Positions 17,739-26,001 of a DNA stretch of 64,000 nucleotides are shown here, piece by piece; within the stretch, counting starts at the first letter, position 1; every line of letters begins with the position of its first letter. The stretch spans positions 682,001 through 746,000 of the forward strand of contig NZ_JAFFID010000002.1 of assembly GCF_017355955.1 (NCBI RefSeq), in the 5' to 3' direction. The position numbers and the translations under genes were made by a program. A model generated the notes under the pieces. That model was not told the DNA's origin. It did no database searches and saw only the letters and a program-made list of their open reading frames with translations. The DNA is from Sabulibacter ruber. Lineage in GTDB: Bacteria; Bacteroidota; Bacteroidia; Cytophagales; Hymenobacteraceae.

Positions 17739-17850
17739 CTAATTGATGTTTATGGGCTGTTTTGAAGTAAGATGCGTTTTGAGCCTGTTTTCCATAAAAT
17801 CAGCCATGAACAGTTTACTTCTGGTACAGTCTGTAAGCTAACACTAGCTT

Positions 17851-17877
17851 TTCTATGGCGCGGAAGTTACTTCCGTG
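17851..17877. repeat. 27-bp hairpin repeat shared with 55568-55594
   Basis: This sequence, containing the palindrome CGCGGAAGTTACTTCCGTG, occurs again in exact inverted form at 55568-55594 inside a REPIN-like element. Perfect identity over 27 bp between two sites 37 kb apart marks it as an interspersed repeat. Confidence 0.8.
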
Positions 17878-17949
17878 ACTTTTGATTGCAGGAGTTGTTG
17901 AGGGAGCATCTTGGGCCTGGTTTTAGGAAAAGGATGGGAACGAAAATTA

Positions 17950-17985
17950 ACCTGAGCTTCGACTAAGAGCTAAGGATGCTCAGGT
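17950..17985 (-). terminator. Hairpin spanning the stop codon of the 18-kb lipoprotein gene
   Basis: ACCTGAGC (17950-17957) pairs with GCTCAGGT (17978-17985). The stop codon of the gene (17970-17972) is in the 20-nt loop, as for its paralog. No strong T run follows. Confidence 0.4.
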
Positions 17986-18614
17986 AAATTTGGTGTAAAG
18001 GAATATTTTGGGAGAGAAAGGACAGGCAGCAGAATACTATCTTCATTCATTTTATTAGAAGTTGGCTTCATTCTTTCTCTTGTTGTGATATCAAGGAAGA
18101 AATTGAGTGTGCTGTCAAGTGCCGGAGTAAAGTCTCTTTTATTGAATAAGTATAGCTTTTCAGAGGAATCAACTTTTGTCCTGATGAGATAAAAGTACTC
18201 ATTAAACCTAAAATCAAGAGGTTCTTCTACGTTGTCATTGGTGTACCTAGCTGCAAGACCTCTTCCAATCAAGGTGGTGTCTTGTTGCAGAAGCTTTTGA
18301 AGAGCAGGATGTTTTTCTAAATCTGTAAAGGTGGAATCTAAAGTATATCTATTGAAAGGTAAGAATGTAGCCGTATCAAGTGCTTTACGATAAGCAGAAA
18401 CTTTATTGTGTTCTAAATCTAAGTAGATGTACCGGGCAATTCCATATCCCTTATTCTGTTGAGTGGCGGAATCGGCACGCCCAATCACCATAAAGGTGAT
18501 GTTTTGAACCTTGTTAAGTTTAGGCCTTTTCTGCTCCTTAGATCCACAGCCATAAAGGCATAGGATCACAATGCTGAGAAGGAGGCAGCAGAAAGTAAGA
18601 TTCTTGGAGCGCAT
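17970..18614 (-). CDS. Lipoprotein of unknown function, paralog B
   Basis: A 214-residue protein with a good signal peptide and lipobox LYGC (Cys23). No domain is recognised. It shares the ADSA(N/T)xQNKG...(F/Y)(I/L)DL pattern and overall layout with the gene at 17121-17738, about 230 nt further along the same strand, so they are tandem duplicates that have diverged widely. The mature protein is rich in charged residues and predicted beta strands (DFRFNEYFYLIRTKV). A periplasmic or surface location is inferred from the lipobox only. Confidence 0.65.
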   Translation of the reverse strand: MRSKNLTFCCLLLSIVILCLYGCGSKEQKRPKLNKVQNITFMVIGRADSATQQNKGYGIARYIYLDLEHNKVSAYRKALDTATFLPFNRYTLDSTFTDLEKHPALQKLLQQDTTLIGRGLAARYTNDNVEEPLDFRFNEYFYLIRTKVDSSEKLYLFNKRDFTPALDSTLNFFLDITTRERMKPTSNKMNEDSILLPVLSLPKYSFTPNLPEHP

Positions 18615-18698
18615 CTTTTTAACGTTATAGATCTATTCCCTTTTTAGAAGATGCGGTTTTGATTTCATTTCCACAAATCAGGGTCAAATCGGTTTGGT

Positions 18699-18806
18699 CG
18701 CTGGTGAGTGGTTGCAGCTTGTGCCTTCCTTTCTCAGGTAACACATTTGCAGATAAAAAGAAAGTCAGGCAAGCGCGAGGTCACGAGCTGCAACCACTCG
18801 CCAGCG
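18699..18806. repeat. REPIN-like element with diverged ends (type C)
   Basis: CGCTGGTGAGTGGTTGCAGC..TTGTG (18699-18723) and its inverted partner CACGAGCTGCAACCACTCGC.. (18782-18806) match at 23 of 25 positions, around a 58-nt AT-richer centre. The TGG(C/T)GAGTG core is shared with the ends of the elements at 41658 and 55498, which suggests a related family. Confidence 0.6.
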
Positions 18807-18826
18807 GAGGATAGGCTGGTCTACCA

Positions 18827-19423
18827 TTAGTTTCTGGCTACAATGGAAGCGGATGGCAAAGGAGAATATTTGAAATTGCTGAAGTAGGCACCGCCTGAGG
18901 CCATCAACCCTATCCGCCCTTTCACTGGCTTTTTGGTGGGTGGTAACTTTATCTCGGAGGCGGGTTCAGGGGCATCGTTCAGGAAAACTTGGGCTACGTT
19001 GTCCTGGATGATGATTTTCAGGTGCGTCCAGGATGCAGGTTTGGAAGCGTGCGGAGTGCAGGTCGATGCATTCTGTTTTAAGGCAGTTGCCGTGGGGTGG
19101 GCAGTGTCAGGAGAGTTGAGCGCGTGTAGGTCAAGGGTGATGCCCCGGTAGGCTCCGTCTGAAGTATGGCGGAAAACGATGCCGGCTTCTCCCTGCGCGT
19201 CATCATCGGCAATGTCTACTTCTATAATGCCCTCGTGGTATTTCCCGTCGCCATAGAGCGCAACGCCTTTGCTCAGGTACAGACTTTCCTGGCCCAGATA
19301 GTGCACCATGCTGCTTTGCCCTGCCGGGAGTTGCCAAGTGGCGGGCAGGAAATCGCGTTTCAATTCAACCTGAGCGTTGGCAGTCAACGAAGCGAATGCC
19401 AAGCCTAACAATACGTTTTTCAT
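18827..19423 (-). CDS. Secreted concanavalin-like (DUF1080-type) protein
   Basis: A 198-residue exported protein. The start at 19423 is chosen because AAAGGAGG lies 6-13 nt upstream; the longer frame adds no signal-like sequence. The signal peptide (KNVLLGLAFASLTANAQ) is followed by one beta-sandwich domain of the laminin-G/3-keto-disaccharide hydrolase (DUF1080) kind: YHEGIIEVDIA, GEAGIVFRHTSDGAYRG, SWTHLKIIIQDNVAQVFLND and GRIGLMASGGAYFSNFKY are its characteristic strands. It probably binds or cleaves a polysaccharide, but catalytic residues cannot be named. The AraC regulator gene lies 114 nt upstream on the same strand and may be co-transcribed. Confidence 0.7.
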   Translation of the reverse strand: MKNVLLGLAFASLTANAQVELKRDFLPATWQLPAGQSSMVHYLGQESLYLSKGVALYGDGKYHEGIIEVDIADDDAQGEAGIVFRHTSDGAYRGITLDLHALNSPDTAHPTATALKQNASTCTPHASKPASWTHLKIIIQDNVAQVFLNDAPEPASEIKLPPTKKPVKGRIGLMASGGAYFSNFKYSPLPSASIVARN

Positions 19424-19537
19424 CTTTTTGCCTCCTTTGTGTTTAGTGAATTTCAGCGGAGCAATGAACCCCACTGACTGATACAAAGGTGTTGGGAAAG
19501 GCAGAGAGAAAACAGGTCAGTTTACAGGCGGTTATGG

Positions 19538-20419
19538 TCATTTTGCCAGCGCCTGCTCCCGATACGCTTTAGGGGTGAGCCCGCAACTGGTTTTAAAGAA
19601 CCGGTTAAAGTTAGCGGTGTCTGAAAAGTGAAGGTCATACGCTATCTCTGACACGGTTTTAGGCGTGTACAAGAGTTCCCGCTTCGCCTCCAGGAGCAGC
19701 CTGCCTTTGATCAAAGCGGAGGCTGAGGTGCCAAAGTAGCGCTGGGTAATCTCGTTCAGATGGGCGGGTGTGATGTGCAGCAGATCGGCGTAGTCCTGTA
19801 CCTGGTGCCGTGTCCTGAAGTGCATTTCCAGCAGCTTCCGGAAAGAGTAAATGGACGCGTTCCCCTCGGTATCAGCATCGGTTTGGTGTTGTTGGGCGAA
19901 CAGGCGGTTCAGGTGCAGCAGCATCTGGTACAGCAGCGCCCTGATCATGTGCGGACTGTCGTTCTGCAGGTGCTGAAATTCCTGTTCCATGGCCTCTACC
20001 CGCTGAATCAACTTCTGAAACTCCTCTGCCGAGGTGCTCACCGCATTGGGCCGCGTAGGATTGTGGAAAAACTGAAAACGATGCAGAAACAGTGGGTCAT
20101 TGAAAAACGACGAGATAAAGCCTTCCTCAAAGAACAGCGTGTAACCCCGCACCGGTTGCTCTACCCGCCACCGGCGCACCTGTCCCGGCGAGGTGAAAAT
20201 GATTTTGCCAGGTTCCACCGTATGCACTACCTGATCCAGACTGAAGGTGCCGCTGCCTTCCAGAATGAACATCACGTCATAAAAAGACAGCGTGTGCGGG
20301 GTGTTATCCAGCACAAAGTTCTTCAGGCTTTCCATGTGCCCAACATCCAGCAGCAACTCCGGCCCATATTTGTTCCGAAGAAAGTCATAGCGCGGAATAT
20401 GCCGGGTAAGCTGGGGCAT
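19538..20419 (-). CDS. AraC-family transcriptional regulator
   Basis: A 293-residue regulator. An N-terminal cupin-like sensor domain (about 30-115, SLDQVVHTVEPGKIIFTSPG) is followed by the double-HTH AraC DNA-binding domain (about 195-290). Its second helix-turn-helix carries the signature VSEIAYDLHFSDTANFNRFF and ends with GLTPKAYREQ. It should bind DNA and respond to an unknown small molecule. Downstream on the same strand lies the DUF1080-like gene; upstream lies the PepSY-type membrane gene. Neither reveals the effector. A copy of the degenerate palindrome family (20491-20533) sits between this gene and the latter. Confidence 0.9.
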   Translation of the reverse strand: MPQLTRHIPRYDFLRNKYGPELLLDVGHMESLKNFVLDNTPHTLSFYDVMFILEGSGTFSLDQVVHTVEPGKIIFTSPGQVRRWRVEQPVRGYTLFFEEGFISSFFNDPLFLHRFQFFHNPTRPNAVSTSAEEFQKLIQRVEAMEQEFQHLQNDSPHMIRALLYQMLLHLNRLFAQQHQTDADTEGNASIYSFRKLLEMHFRTRHQVQDYADLLHITPAHLNEITQRYFGTSASALIKGRLLLEAKRELLYTPKTVSEIAYDLHFSDTANFNRFFKTSCGLTPKAYREQALAK

Positions 20420-20546
20420 GGCTGGAAAATGTAAACAAGTTTAGTCTTTTAGGCAAAGCTTGGCAAGCGGGCTTTCCCTATTGCCTGTTAAGCTGTTTCT
20501 AAGCTGTTTCCCCTGAAACAGGCGAAAAACAGCAGATAGTGAAAAG

Positions 20547-21173
20547 CTAAGTGGGCTGAACGGCACTTCCCTGGCGGGGACTGTTGCGCTTGGCAGCAGG
20601 GCCGGGTTTTTCCTGTTTCATGCGCTTAGGGCCGTACCACAACCAGAAACCAGTGATGGTGAAGATAAGCAGCGCCACGCCCATAATGGTGCTGTACAGG
20701 ACTTTTAAAACTCCGCTGTCCACCCCAAACCACCGGTCCAGGATGGTGCCGTCGTGCAGGTTCTCAATAAAATCGGCACGGCGAGATTCTAGGTGCAGTA
20801 CTTTGCCGGTGGCAGCGTCTAGTTGCACGCCCAGGTAATCTTCCACAAAGAGAAACTTGACCGTGCCTTTATCCGGGCGCATGTCTATGCGGTCCAGCGT
20901 CAAAGAAGTGTTGGTGCCCAAAGAGTCTCTCATGGCCTGAAAAGCATTGTTGGTGAGGCTGTCTACCGGAAGCCAGTCTTTCAGGTTGGTAGAAGTGCCG
21001 GTGTGGGTTTTGGCCAGGATGAGCCCGCCAGTGTGTTTCTTCCAACCCAGCAGGAGCCCGGTAACAGAAATCACGAAGAAGAAGGCGAACAGCAAGGCCC
21101 CGGTTATCCGGTGGACTTTGCGGAAGTCGCGCAGCACACGGGCTTGTTTCTGTCTTTTGGTAGCATCGGTCAT
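20547..21173 (-). CDS. PepSY-associated transmembrane-helix protein
   Basis: A 208-residue protein with two membrane helices (about 25-43 and 158-180) around a periplasmic PepSY-like domain (about 95-140, VEDYLGVQLDAATGKVLHLESRR). The cytoplasmic start RDFRKVHRITGALLF and the end GFWLWYGPKRMK are hallmarks of the short PepSY_TM family, related to ferric-reductase/sulfite-reductase-like membrane subunits. In Bacteroidota such proteins often accompany TonB-dependent siderophore receptors, but none lies nearby. A perfect -7 element (TAACTTTG, 21219-21212) precedes it. Confidence 0.8.
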   Translation of the reverse strand: MTDATKRQKQARVLRDFRKVHRITGALLFAFFFVISVTGLLLGWKKHTGGLILAKTHTGTSTNLKDWLPVDSLTNNAFQAMRDSLGTNTSLTLDRIDMRPDKGTVKFLFVEDYLGVQLDAATGKVLHLESRRADFIENLHDGTILDRWFGVDSGVLKVLYSTIMGVALLIFTITGFWLWYGPKRMKQEKPGPAAKRNSPRQGSAVQPT

Positions 21174-21211
21174 GGGGGAGGAGAACGGTTTCTTTAGTAA
21201 CTGCTCTCCTC

Positions 21212-21219
21212 CAAAGTTA
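21212..21219 (-). promoter_or_regulatory. Candidate -7 element of the PepSY gene
   Basis: TAACTTTG on the minus strand, 38 nt before the ATG at 21173. A TTTG at 21239-21236 is a possible but closely spaced -33 element. Confidence 0.5.
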
Positions 21220-21245
21220 GTGTTTCCTGCTCCGGCAAAAAACAG

Positions 21246-21275
21246 AAAGAGCCCGGAGGCGATTCCGGGCTCTTT
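21246..21275 (-). terminator. Terminator after the LOG-family gene
   Basis: AAAGAGCCCGGA (21246-21257) pairs with TCCGGGCTCTTT (21264-21275). On the minus strand it is followed by CTGTTTTTTG, a T run that fits termination of the gene ending at 21306. Confidence 0.85.
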
Positions 21276-21305
21276 TTCTGAAAATAAGGCAAAAGCGGCT
21301 TGCTC

Positions 21306-22169
21306 TTAGAAGTTTGGAGAAAGCAGGTATTTGCTGTAGAAATCGTCTATGACTTTCACGGCATCGGTGGCGTTGTCCACAATGCTCACCAGGTCCAGGT
21401 CCTCTGGGCTGATGTTGCTTTCCTGCGTCAGCATCACGTCTTTGATCCAGTCAAACAGTCCGCCCCAGTAGGCACGGCCTACCAGAATGATAGGGAACCG
21501 ACCGATTTTCTTTGTCTGGATAAGGGTGATCGCCTCAAACAGCTCGTCCAGGGTGCCAAAGCCGCCGGGCATTACAATAAAGCCCTGGGCGTATTTCACA
21601 AACATCACTTTGCGCACAAAGAAGTAGTCAAAGTTGATGAGTTTGTCTGAATCAATGTACACGTTGTGGAACTGCTCAAACGGCAGGTGGATGTTTAGCC
21701 CCACTGAGCGGCCGCCTTCTGAGTGTGCTCCTTTGTTACCGGCTTCCATGATACCAGGGCCACCGCCCGTGATTACCCCGTAGCCGTGGCGCACCAGTTT
21801 GGCGGCAATTTCCTCGGCCATCTGGTAATACGGGTTCTCGGGCTTGGTGCGGGCAGATCCGAAGATAGACACGCAAGGGCCAATCTTGGCCATTTTCTCA
21901 AAACCCTCTACAAACTCAGACATCACCTTGAAGATCTGCCAGGAGTCTGCTATTTTAATTTCGTTCCAGTCTTTATCAGTAAAGGCCTCGCGGATGCGCT
22001 TGTCGTCCTCGGTGAAGTCGGGGGCTTCTTTCTGGGCTATTTCCTTGGCTTCCTTCAAAGAAGCTACTTTGTTGTCATTAGCGTCTGGTTGGACAATTAC
22101 GGTGCCGCTGCCTACATTGGTAGTCTCGTCTCGTAACTTAGTCTTGCTGGTTTTTCTCAACTTCGTCAT
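21306..22169 (-). CDS. LOG-family (TIGR00730) nucleotide 5'-monophosphate phosphoribohydrolase
   Basis: A Rossmann-fold enzyme of the family once annotated as lysine decarboxylase. Members hydrolyse (cytokinin) nucleoside 5'-monophosphates to base and ribose-5-phosphate. The two signature motifs are intact: GGGPGIMEAGNKGAHSEGG and PGGFGTLDELFEA. A charged N-terminal stretch of about 55 residues (KLRKTSKTKLRDETTN...) precedes the domain. The 287-residue length suits the larger (type II-like) group. It stands alone with its own terminator. Physiological substrate in this bacterium is unknown. Confidence 0.88.
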   Translation of the reverse strand: MTKLRKTSKTKLRDETTNVGSGTVIVQPDANDNKVASLKEAKEIAQKEAPDFTEDDKRIREAFTDKDWNEIKIADSWQIFKVMSEFVEGFEKMAKIGPCVSIFGSARTKPENPYYQMAEEIAAKLVRHGYGVITGGGPGIMEAGNKGAHSEGGRSVGLNIHLPFEQFHNVYIDSDKLINFDYFFVRKVMFVKYAQGFIVMPGGFGTLDELFEAITLIQTKKIGRFPIILVGRAYWGGLFDWIKDVMLTQESNISPEDLDLVSIVDNATDAVKVIDDFYSKYLLSPNF

Positions 22170-22281
22170 ATATCAATCATGTATATAGCCTATTCTACGG
22201 AAATGGCCGCAAAAACAGGCGCGTCAAATGAATCTTCTACAAAAAATTTAGTGAAGTAAACAAACGGTGGTCTGGACAGGC

Positions 22282-23535
22282 TTATTTAGACCTTATGGCA
22301 ATAACGGGGTCCAGATGGGAAGCAATGACCGCCGGAATGATGCCTGAGAGTACGCCAATCACCACAGATACGCCTAAGCCCAGGAGAATGTTGCCGGGCG
22401 TAAGGATAATGTCCAACGAGCCCATGGGAATAAAGGTTATCAGTGACACCAGCAGGATTCCCACCCCACCGCCTATAAGGCTCAGGAACACAGACTCAAA
22501 CAGGAACTGGAACAGGATAAAAAAGTTTTTGGCGCCCAGTGATTTCTGTATGCCTATGATGTTGGTGCGTTCTTTTACGGAGACAAACATGATGTTGGCA
22601 ATCCCGAATCCGCCTACCAAGATGGAGAAGCCCCCAATGACCCAACCCGCAATGCCAATCACTGAGAACATCTTGCCAATGGCATCGGCCATCATCTCAG
22701 AGCGGTTCACGGCGAAGTTGTCTTCCTCGTACGGCTTCAGGCCCCTGATGGTACGCATCTTGCCTCTTACCTCGTACTCCAGGTTCTGCAGGTTCTCGTC
22801 ATCGGCGCGGCCTTTGATCATGAGCGTGGGCTGGATTCCCCTGGGGCCGCCGGCAAACATCTTCCCGAAGGCGCCAAACGGTACGTAGGCGTTTTTGTCA
22901 TTGGTGGGCATGCCCTCAAAGAGCCCCGTGCCCTGTTTCTCCATCACACCGATGACCGTGAATTTCTGGCTCCTGATCCTGATGTTGCCGCCCAGCGCCC
23001 CGCCGTAGGGGAAGAGATTCTCGGCCACCTCGGCACCTATGATGATCACGTTGCGGGAGCCGTCTATTTCTTGCTGGGTGAAGAACCGTCCTTCTTCAAT
23101 GGGCACCTCGGCCACTTTGTTGAAATCCTCGGTCACGCCCTGGAGCATGATGCCGCTGATGCTGTTGTTGCGCTGCTTGAAGGTGTTGCCAGAGCGGCGG
23201 GCCACCAGCGCCACGCCTTCATCGTTCTCCAGCTGCTCGTTCATGAACCTGAACTCCCGCATGTTGGGCGAGGGGCGCTGCATGTATTTCCACCAGGGAA
23301 TGTCTTCGTCGCTGAAAATCCAGGGCCATTTCTCCACGTACATGATGCGCTCGCCCACAAAACTCATGCTTTCCCTAATGCTGCGCTCCAGGGAGTCTAC
23401 AATGGTGAACACCGAGATGATGGCGAAAATACCTATGGTCACGCCCAGCAAAGAAAGGATGGTACGCAGCACGTTGGCCTTGAGGGCCTGCCACGCGAAC
23501 CGAAAACTCTCTAACACCAGCCGTATGTAAATCAT
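22282..23535 (-). CDS. MacB/FtsX-type ABC transporter permease
   Basis: A 417-residue permease with an N-terminal membrane helix (about 20-42, TILSLLGVTIGIFAIISVFTIV), a periplasmic MacB_PCD domain (about 45-255) and a C-terminal FtsX domain with three helices (about 285-310, 338-365, 378-405). It belongs to the type VII mechanotransmission class, which couples cytoplasmic ATP hydrolysis to periplasmic work such as efflux or lipoprotein release. The partner ATPase and membrane-fusion protein are not adjacent; the ATPase at 29530 is of the iron-uptake type and unlikely to be its partner. It is oriented divergently from queA. Confidence 0.88.
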   Translation of the reverse strand: MIYIRLVLESFRFAWQALKANVLRTILSLLGVTIGIFAIISVFTIVDSLERSIRESMSFVGERIMYVEKWPWIFSDEDIPWWKYMQRPSPNMREFRFMNEQLENDEGVALVARRSGNTFKQRNNSISGIMLQGVTEDFNKVAEVPIEEGRFFTQQEIDGSRNVIIIGAEVAENLFPYGGALGGNIRIRSQKFTVIGVMEKQGTGLFEGMPTNDKNAYVPFGAFGKMFAGGPRGIQPTLMIKGRADDENLQNLEYEVRGKMRTIRGLKPYEEDNFAVNRSEMMADAIGKMFSVIGIAGWVIGGFSILVGGFGIANIMFVSVKERTNIIGIQKSLGAKNFFILFQFLFESVFLSLIGGGVGILLVSLITFIPMGSLDIILTPGNILLGLGVSVVIGVLSGIIPAVIASHLDPVIAIRSK

Positions 23536-23724
23536 GGAGGAAAGATACAGGTTTAAGCGATGGGAAAGAGAACAAGCTCTTTATGAAATCGTTATTTGTT
23601 TAAATGGTTGATCTGCAGGGAAGTACCTGGCCTGTTTCTGGCTTTTAGGTGCGGGCAATGCACCAGGCAAGGCGGCTAAGATACTTAATTTGCTTAAAAG
23701 TAAAATAATTTAATGCAAACTACC

Positions 23725-23732
23725 TACCTTTG
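23725..23732 (+). promoter_or_regulatory. Candidate queA -7 element
   Basis: A perfect TACCTTTG, 41 nt before the queA ATG. No convincing -33 element at standard spacing. Confidence 0.5.
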
Positions 23733-23773
23733 CACTCCATTTTTGCCAATATTTTAATACCGTAATATTAAAA

Positions 23774-24820
23774 ATGAAGTTATCAGAGTTTAAGTTTGAC
23801 CTGCCCAACGAATTGATGGCCACGCATCCGGCCCAGAACCGCGATGAAGCCCGTATGATGGTAGTGCACCGCGATAGCGGCAAGATAGAACATAAAATCT
23901 TCAAAGACATCATCTCTTATTTTGACGAGGGCGATGTCATGGTGACCAACAACACCAAGGTGTTTCCGGCGCGCCTTTACGGAAATAAAGAGAAAACCGG
24001 TGCCAAGATTGAAGTGTTTTTGCTGCGTGAGCTGGACAAGCGTATTCACCTGTGGGATGTGTTGGTAGACCCGGCTCGTAAAATACGGGTAGGCAACAAA
24101 CTCTACTTCGGGGATAGCGACCTGGTAGCTGAGGTAATTGACAACACCACATCGCGCGGCCGTACCATCAAGTTCCTGTATGACGGACCAGACGAGGAGT
24201 TCTACAAAGTGGTGCACAGCCTGGGCGAAACCCCGCTTCCTAAATACATTAAGCGCGAGCCAGAGCCAGAGGACGAAGAGCGTTACCAAACCGTGTACGC
24301 TGAGGTAACCGGTGCCGTGGCCGCCCCAACCGCCGGTCTGCACTTCACCCGCGAGGTACTGAAGCGCCTTGAACTGAAAGGCGTGGACGTGACTCCAATC
24401 ACCCTGCACGTGGGCTTGGGTACGTTCCGTCAAGTAGACGTGGAAGACCTTACCAAGCACAAAATGGACTCTGAGCAGTTCTTTGTAACTGAGGAGACTG
24501 CCAAGGTGGTGAACAAAGCCCTGGATGCAAAAAAACGCGTTTGCGCCATTGGTACCACCACCATGCGGGCCCTGGAGTCTTCGGTTTCGGCCAACAGCCG
24601 CCTGAAGCCCAATGAAGGCTGGACCGATAAGTTCATCTTCCCTCCTTATGATTTCAAAATTGCCAATAGCCTGGTGACCAACTTCCACATGTCTGAGTCT
24701 ACTTTGCTCATGATGGCAGCGGCCTTTGGTGGGTATGAACTCATCATGGAAGCCTACAACGTGGCTATCAAAGAGAAATACAAGTTCTACAGCTACGGTG
24801 ATGTAATGCTCATCATCTAA
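23774..24820 (+). CDS. queA: S-adenosylmethionine:tRNA ribosyltransferase-isomerase
   Basis: Transfers and isomerises the ribosyl part of S-adenosylmethionine onto 7-aminomethyl-7-deazaguanine in tRNA, giving epoxyqueuosine, the penultimate step of queuosine synthesis at wobble position 34. The 348-residue length and motifs are typical: [22 protein letters not shown] at the start, [49 protein letters not shown] and [13 protein letters not shown]. Other queuosine genes are not in this window. The gene is monocistronic with a promoter element at 23725 and a terminator at 24851. Confidence 0.97.
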   Translation: MKLSEFKFDLPNELMATHPAQNRDEARMMVVHRDSGKIEHKIFKDIISYFDEGDVMVTNNTKVFPARLYGNKEKTGAKIEVFLLRELDKRIHLWDVLVDPARKIRVGNKLYFGDSDLVAEVIDNTTSRGRTIKFLYDGPDEEFYKVVHSLGETPLPKYIKREPEPEDEERYQTVYAEVTGAVAAPTAGLHFTREVLKRLELKGVDVTPITLHVGLGTFRQVDVEDLTKHKMDSEQFFVTEETAKVVNKALDAKKRVCAIGTTTMRALESSVSANSRLKPNEGWTDKFIFPPYDFKIANSLVTNFHMSESTLLMMAAAFGGYELIMEAYNVAIKEKYKFYSYGDVMLII

Positions 24821-24850
24821 GCTCTGGAGAAGACAGAGAATCCTTTACAG

Positions 24851-24890
24851 AAAGCCTCACCAGTATAACGCTGGTGAGGCTTTCGTTTTT
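24851..24890 (+). terminator. queA terminator
   Basis: AAAGCCTCACCAG (24851-24863) pairs with CTGGTGAGGCTTT (24871-24883), followed by CGTTTTT. Confidence 0.9.
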
Positions 24891-24994
24891 AGGTTAAATC
24901 TGGCAAAAAGGCCACAAAACCCAGGAACGGTTAGGCTAGGACCTGTGGTTTTACTAAGTTTAATTTCCAATTTTCCAGCTTAGATTCCTTTGTC

Positions 24995-25639
24995 ATGTTA
25001 GGGCCAAATCCATCCGCTGTTCATCCTTTGGCGCATCACCATAAACTGGTGTTTCTGAAAAACATCATCCAGAGCCCTATGATTGAGGTGGGCGACTACA
25101 CCTATTATGATGACCTGGAAGATCCGCTGAACTTTGAGAAGAACGTGCTGTACCACTTTGACTTCATGGGTGATAAACTCATCATCGGGAAGTTCTGCGC
25201 TATTGCCTCCGGGGTGAAGTTCATTATGAATGGCGGAAACCACGAGACCAGGCCTGTGTCTACCTACCCCTTCGGGATTTTCGGGAACGGCTGGGAGAAA
25301 GTCATGGAGGGCGTAAACCTGCAGGAGAAATACCCTACCAAAGGCGATACCCTTATTGGCCATGACGTCTGGATCGGCTTTGAGGCCGTGATCATGCCCG
25401 GTGTGCGTATTGGCAACGGGGCCGTGGTGGCTACCAAAGCCGTGGTTACTAAAGACGTGCCTCCTTATGCCATAGTAGCCGGTAACCCGGCGCAGGTGGT
25501 AAAACTGCGTTTCTCAGAAGAACAGATTGAGAAACTGCAGACCCTTGCCTGGTGGAATTGGCCGGTAGAGAAAATAACAGAGCATCTTCAGCTTATCAAC
25601 TCGGCAAACATTGAGGCCCTGGAAGCCGTTGCTAAATAA
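24995..25639 (+). CDS. Vat/CatB-type xenobiotic O-acetyltransferase
   Basis: A left-handed beta-helix (hexapeptide-repeat) acetyltransferase of the xenobiotic group, 214 residues, acting as a trimer with acetyl-CoA. It has the family start ([15 protein letters not shown]), the loop with the presumed catalytic His ([15 protein letters not shown]) and hexapeptide turns ([19 protein letters not shown], then [21 protein letters not shown]). Family members acetylate streptogramin A (Vat) or chloramphenicol (CatB), but many chromosomal Bacteroidota homologs have no known resistance role. The gene is surrounded by core genes with no mobile-element marks, so intrinsic housekeeping or detoxification is more likely than acquired resistance. 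Confidence 0.85.
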   Translation: MLGPNPSAVHPLAHHHKLVFLKNIIQSPMIEVGDYTYYDDLEDPLNFEKNVLYHFDFMGDKLIIGKFCAIASGVKFIMNGGNHETRPVSTYPFGIFGNGWEKVMEGVNLQEKYPTKGDTLIGHDVWIGFEAVIMPGVRIGNGAVVATKAVVTKDVPPYAIVAGNPAQVVKLRFSEEQIEKLQTLAWWNWPVEKITEHLQLINSANIEALEAVAK

Positions 25640-26001
25640 TGTAGGTGGGTGCTTTGCGTTTTTCTGCTTGTTTTGAAGAAAATACCTCTAAAACAGGTAG
25701 CAAATTAATCTCAGGTGTGATGCTGCGCGGTTTGGTAGGGAAGAGTAACAGTTCTAGGCTATTACAGAGCCGTTTTTAGCTTTCTTTTACAAGAAACGTT
25801 TCTTTCAGAAAATTCTTCGTATATAGAAACATAAAAATATTTTTTATAAATAAAATTGGACATTGCCACTGTGCGTTAAACTGGCAATGTCTGCCCATTC
25901 ACTGATCAACCTCTGATTCATGCTGCAGTTGCGGGGTGAAGAATAGCTCATAAGAAGCAAGCAGAAAATACAGCAACCAATTGGTTCTTTGTTTAGGCAC
26001 T
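25640..26001. other. 362-nt gap before the GAF/PAS kinase
   Basis: No gene seen. It holds a degenerate palindrome-family copy at 25656-25702, an AT-rich tract (about 25800-25858) and a 10-bp hairpin (25859-25868/25882-25891). The region probably contains the kinase promoter, but no TAnnTTTG element was found. Confidence 0.5.
25859..25891. promoter_or_regulatory. Inverted repeat upstream of the GAF/PAS kinase
   Basis: GACATTGCCA (25859-25868) and TGGCAATGTC (25882-25891), perfect 10-bp arms with a 13-nt centre, follow an AT-rich tract and lie 110 nt before the kinase start. With no T run, it is more likely an operator or RNA element than a terminator. Confidence 0.4.
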
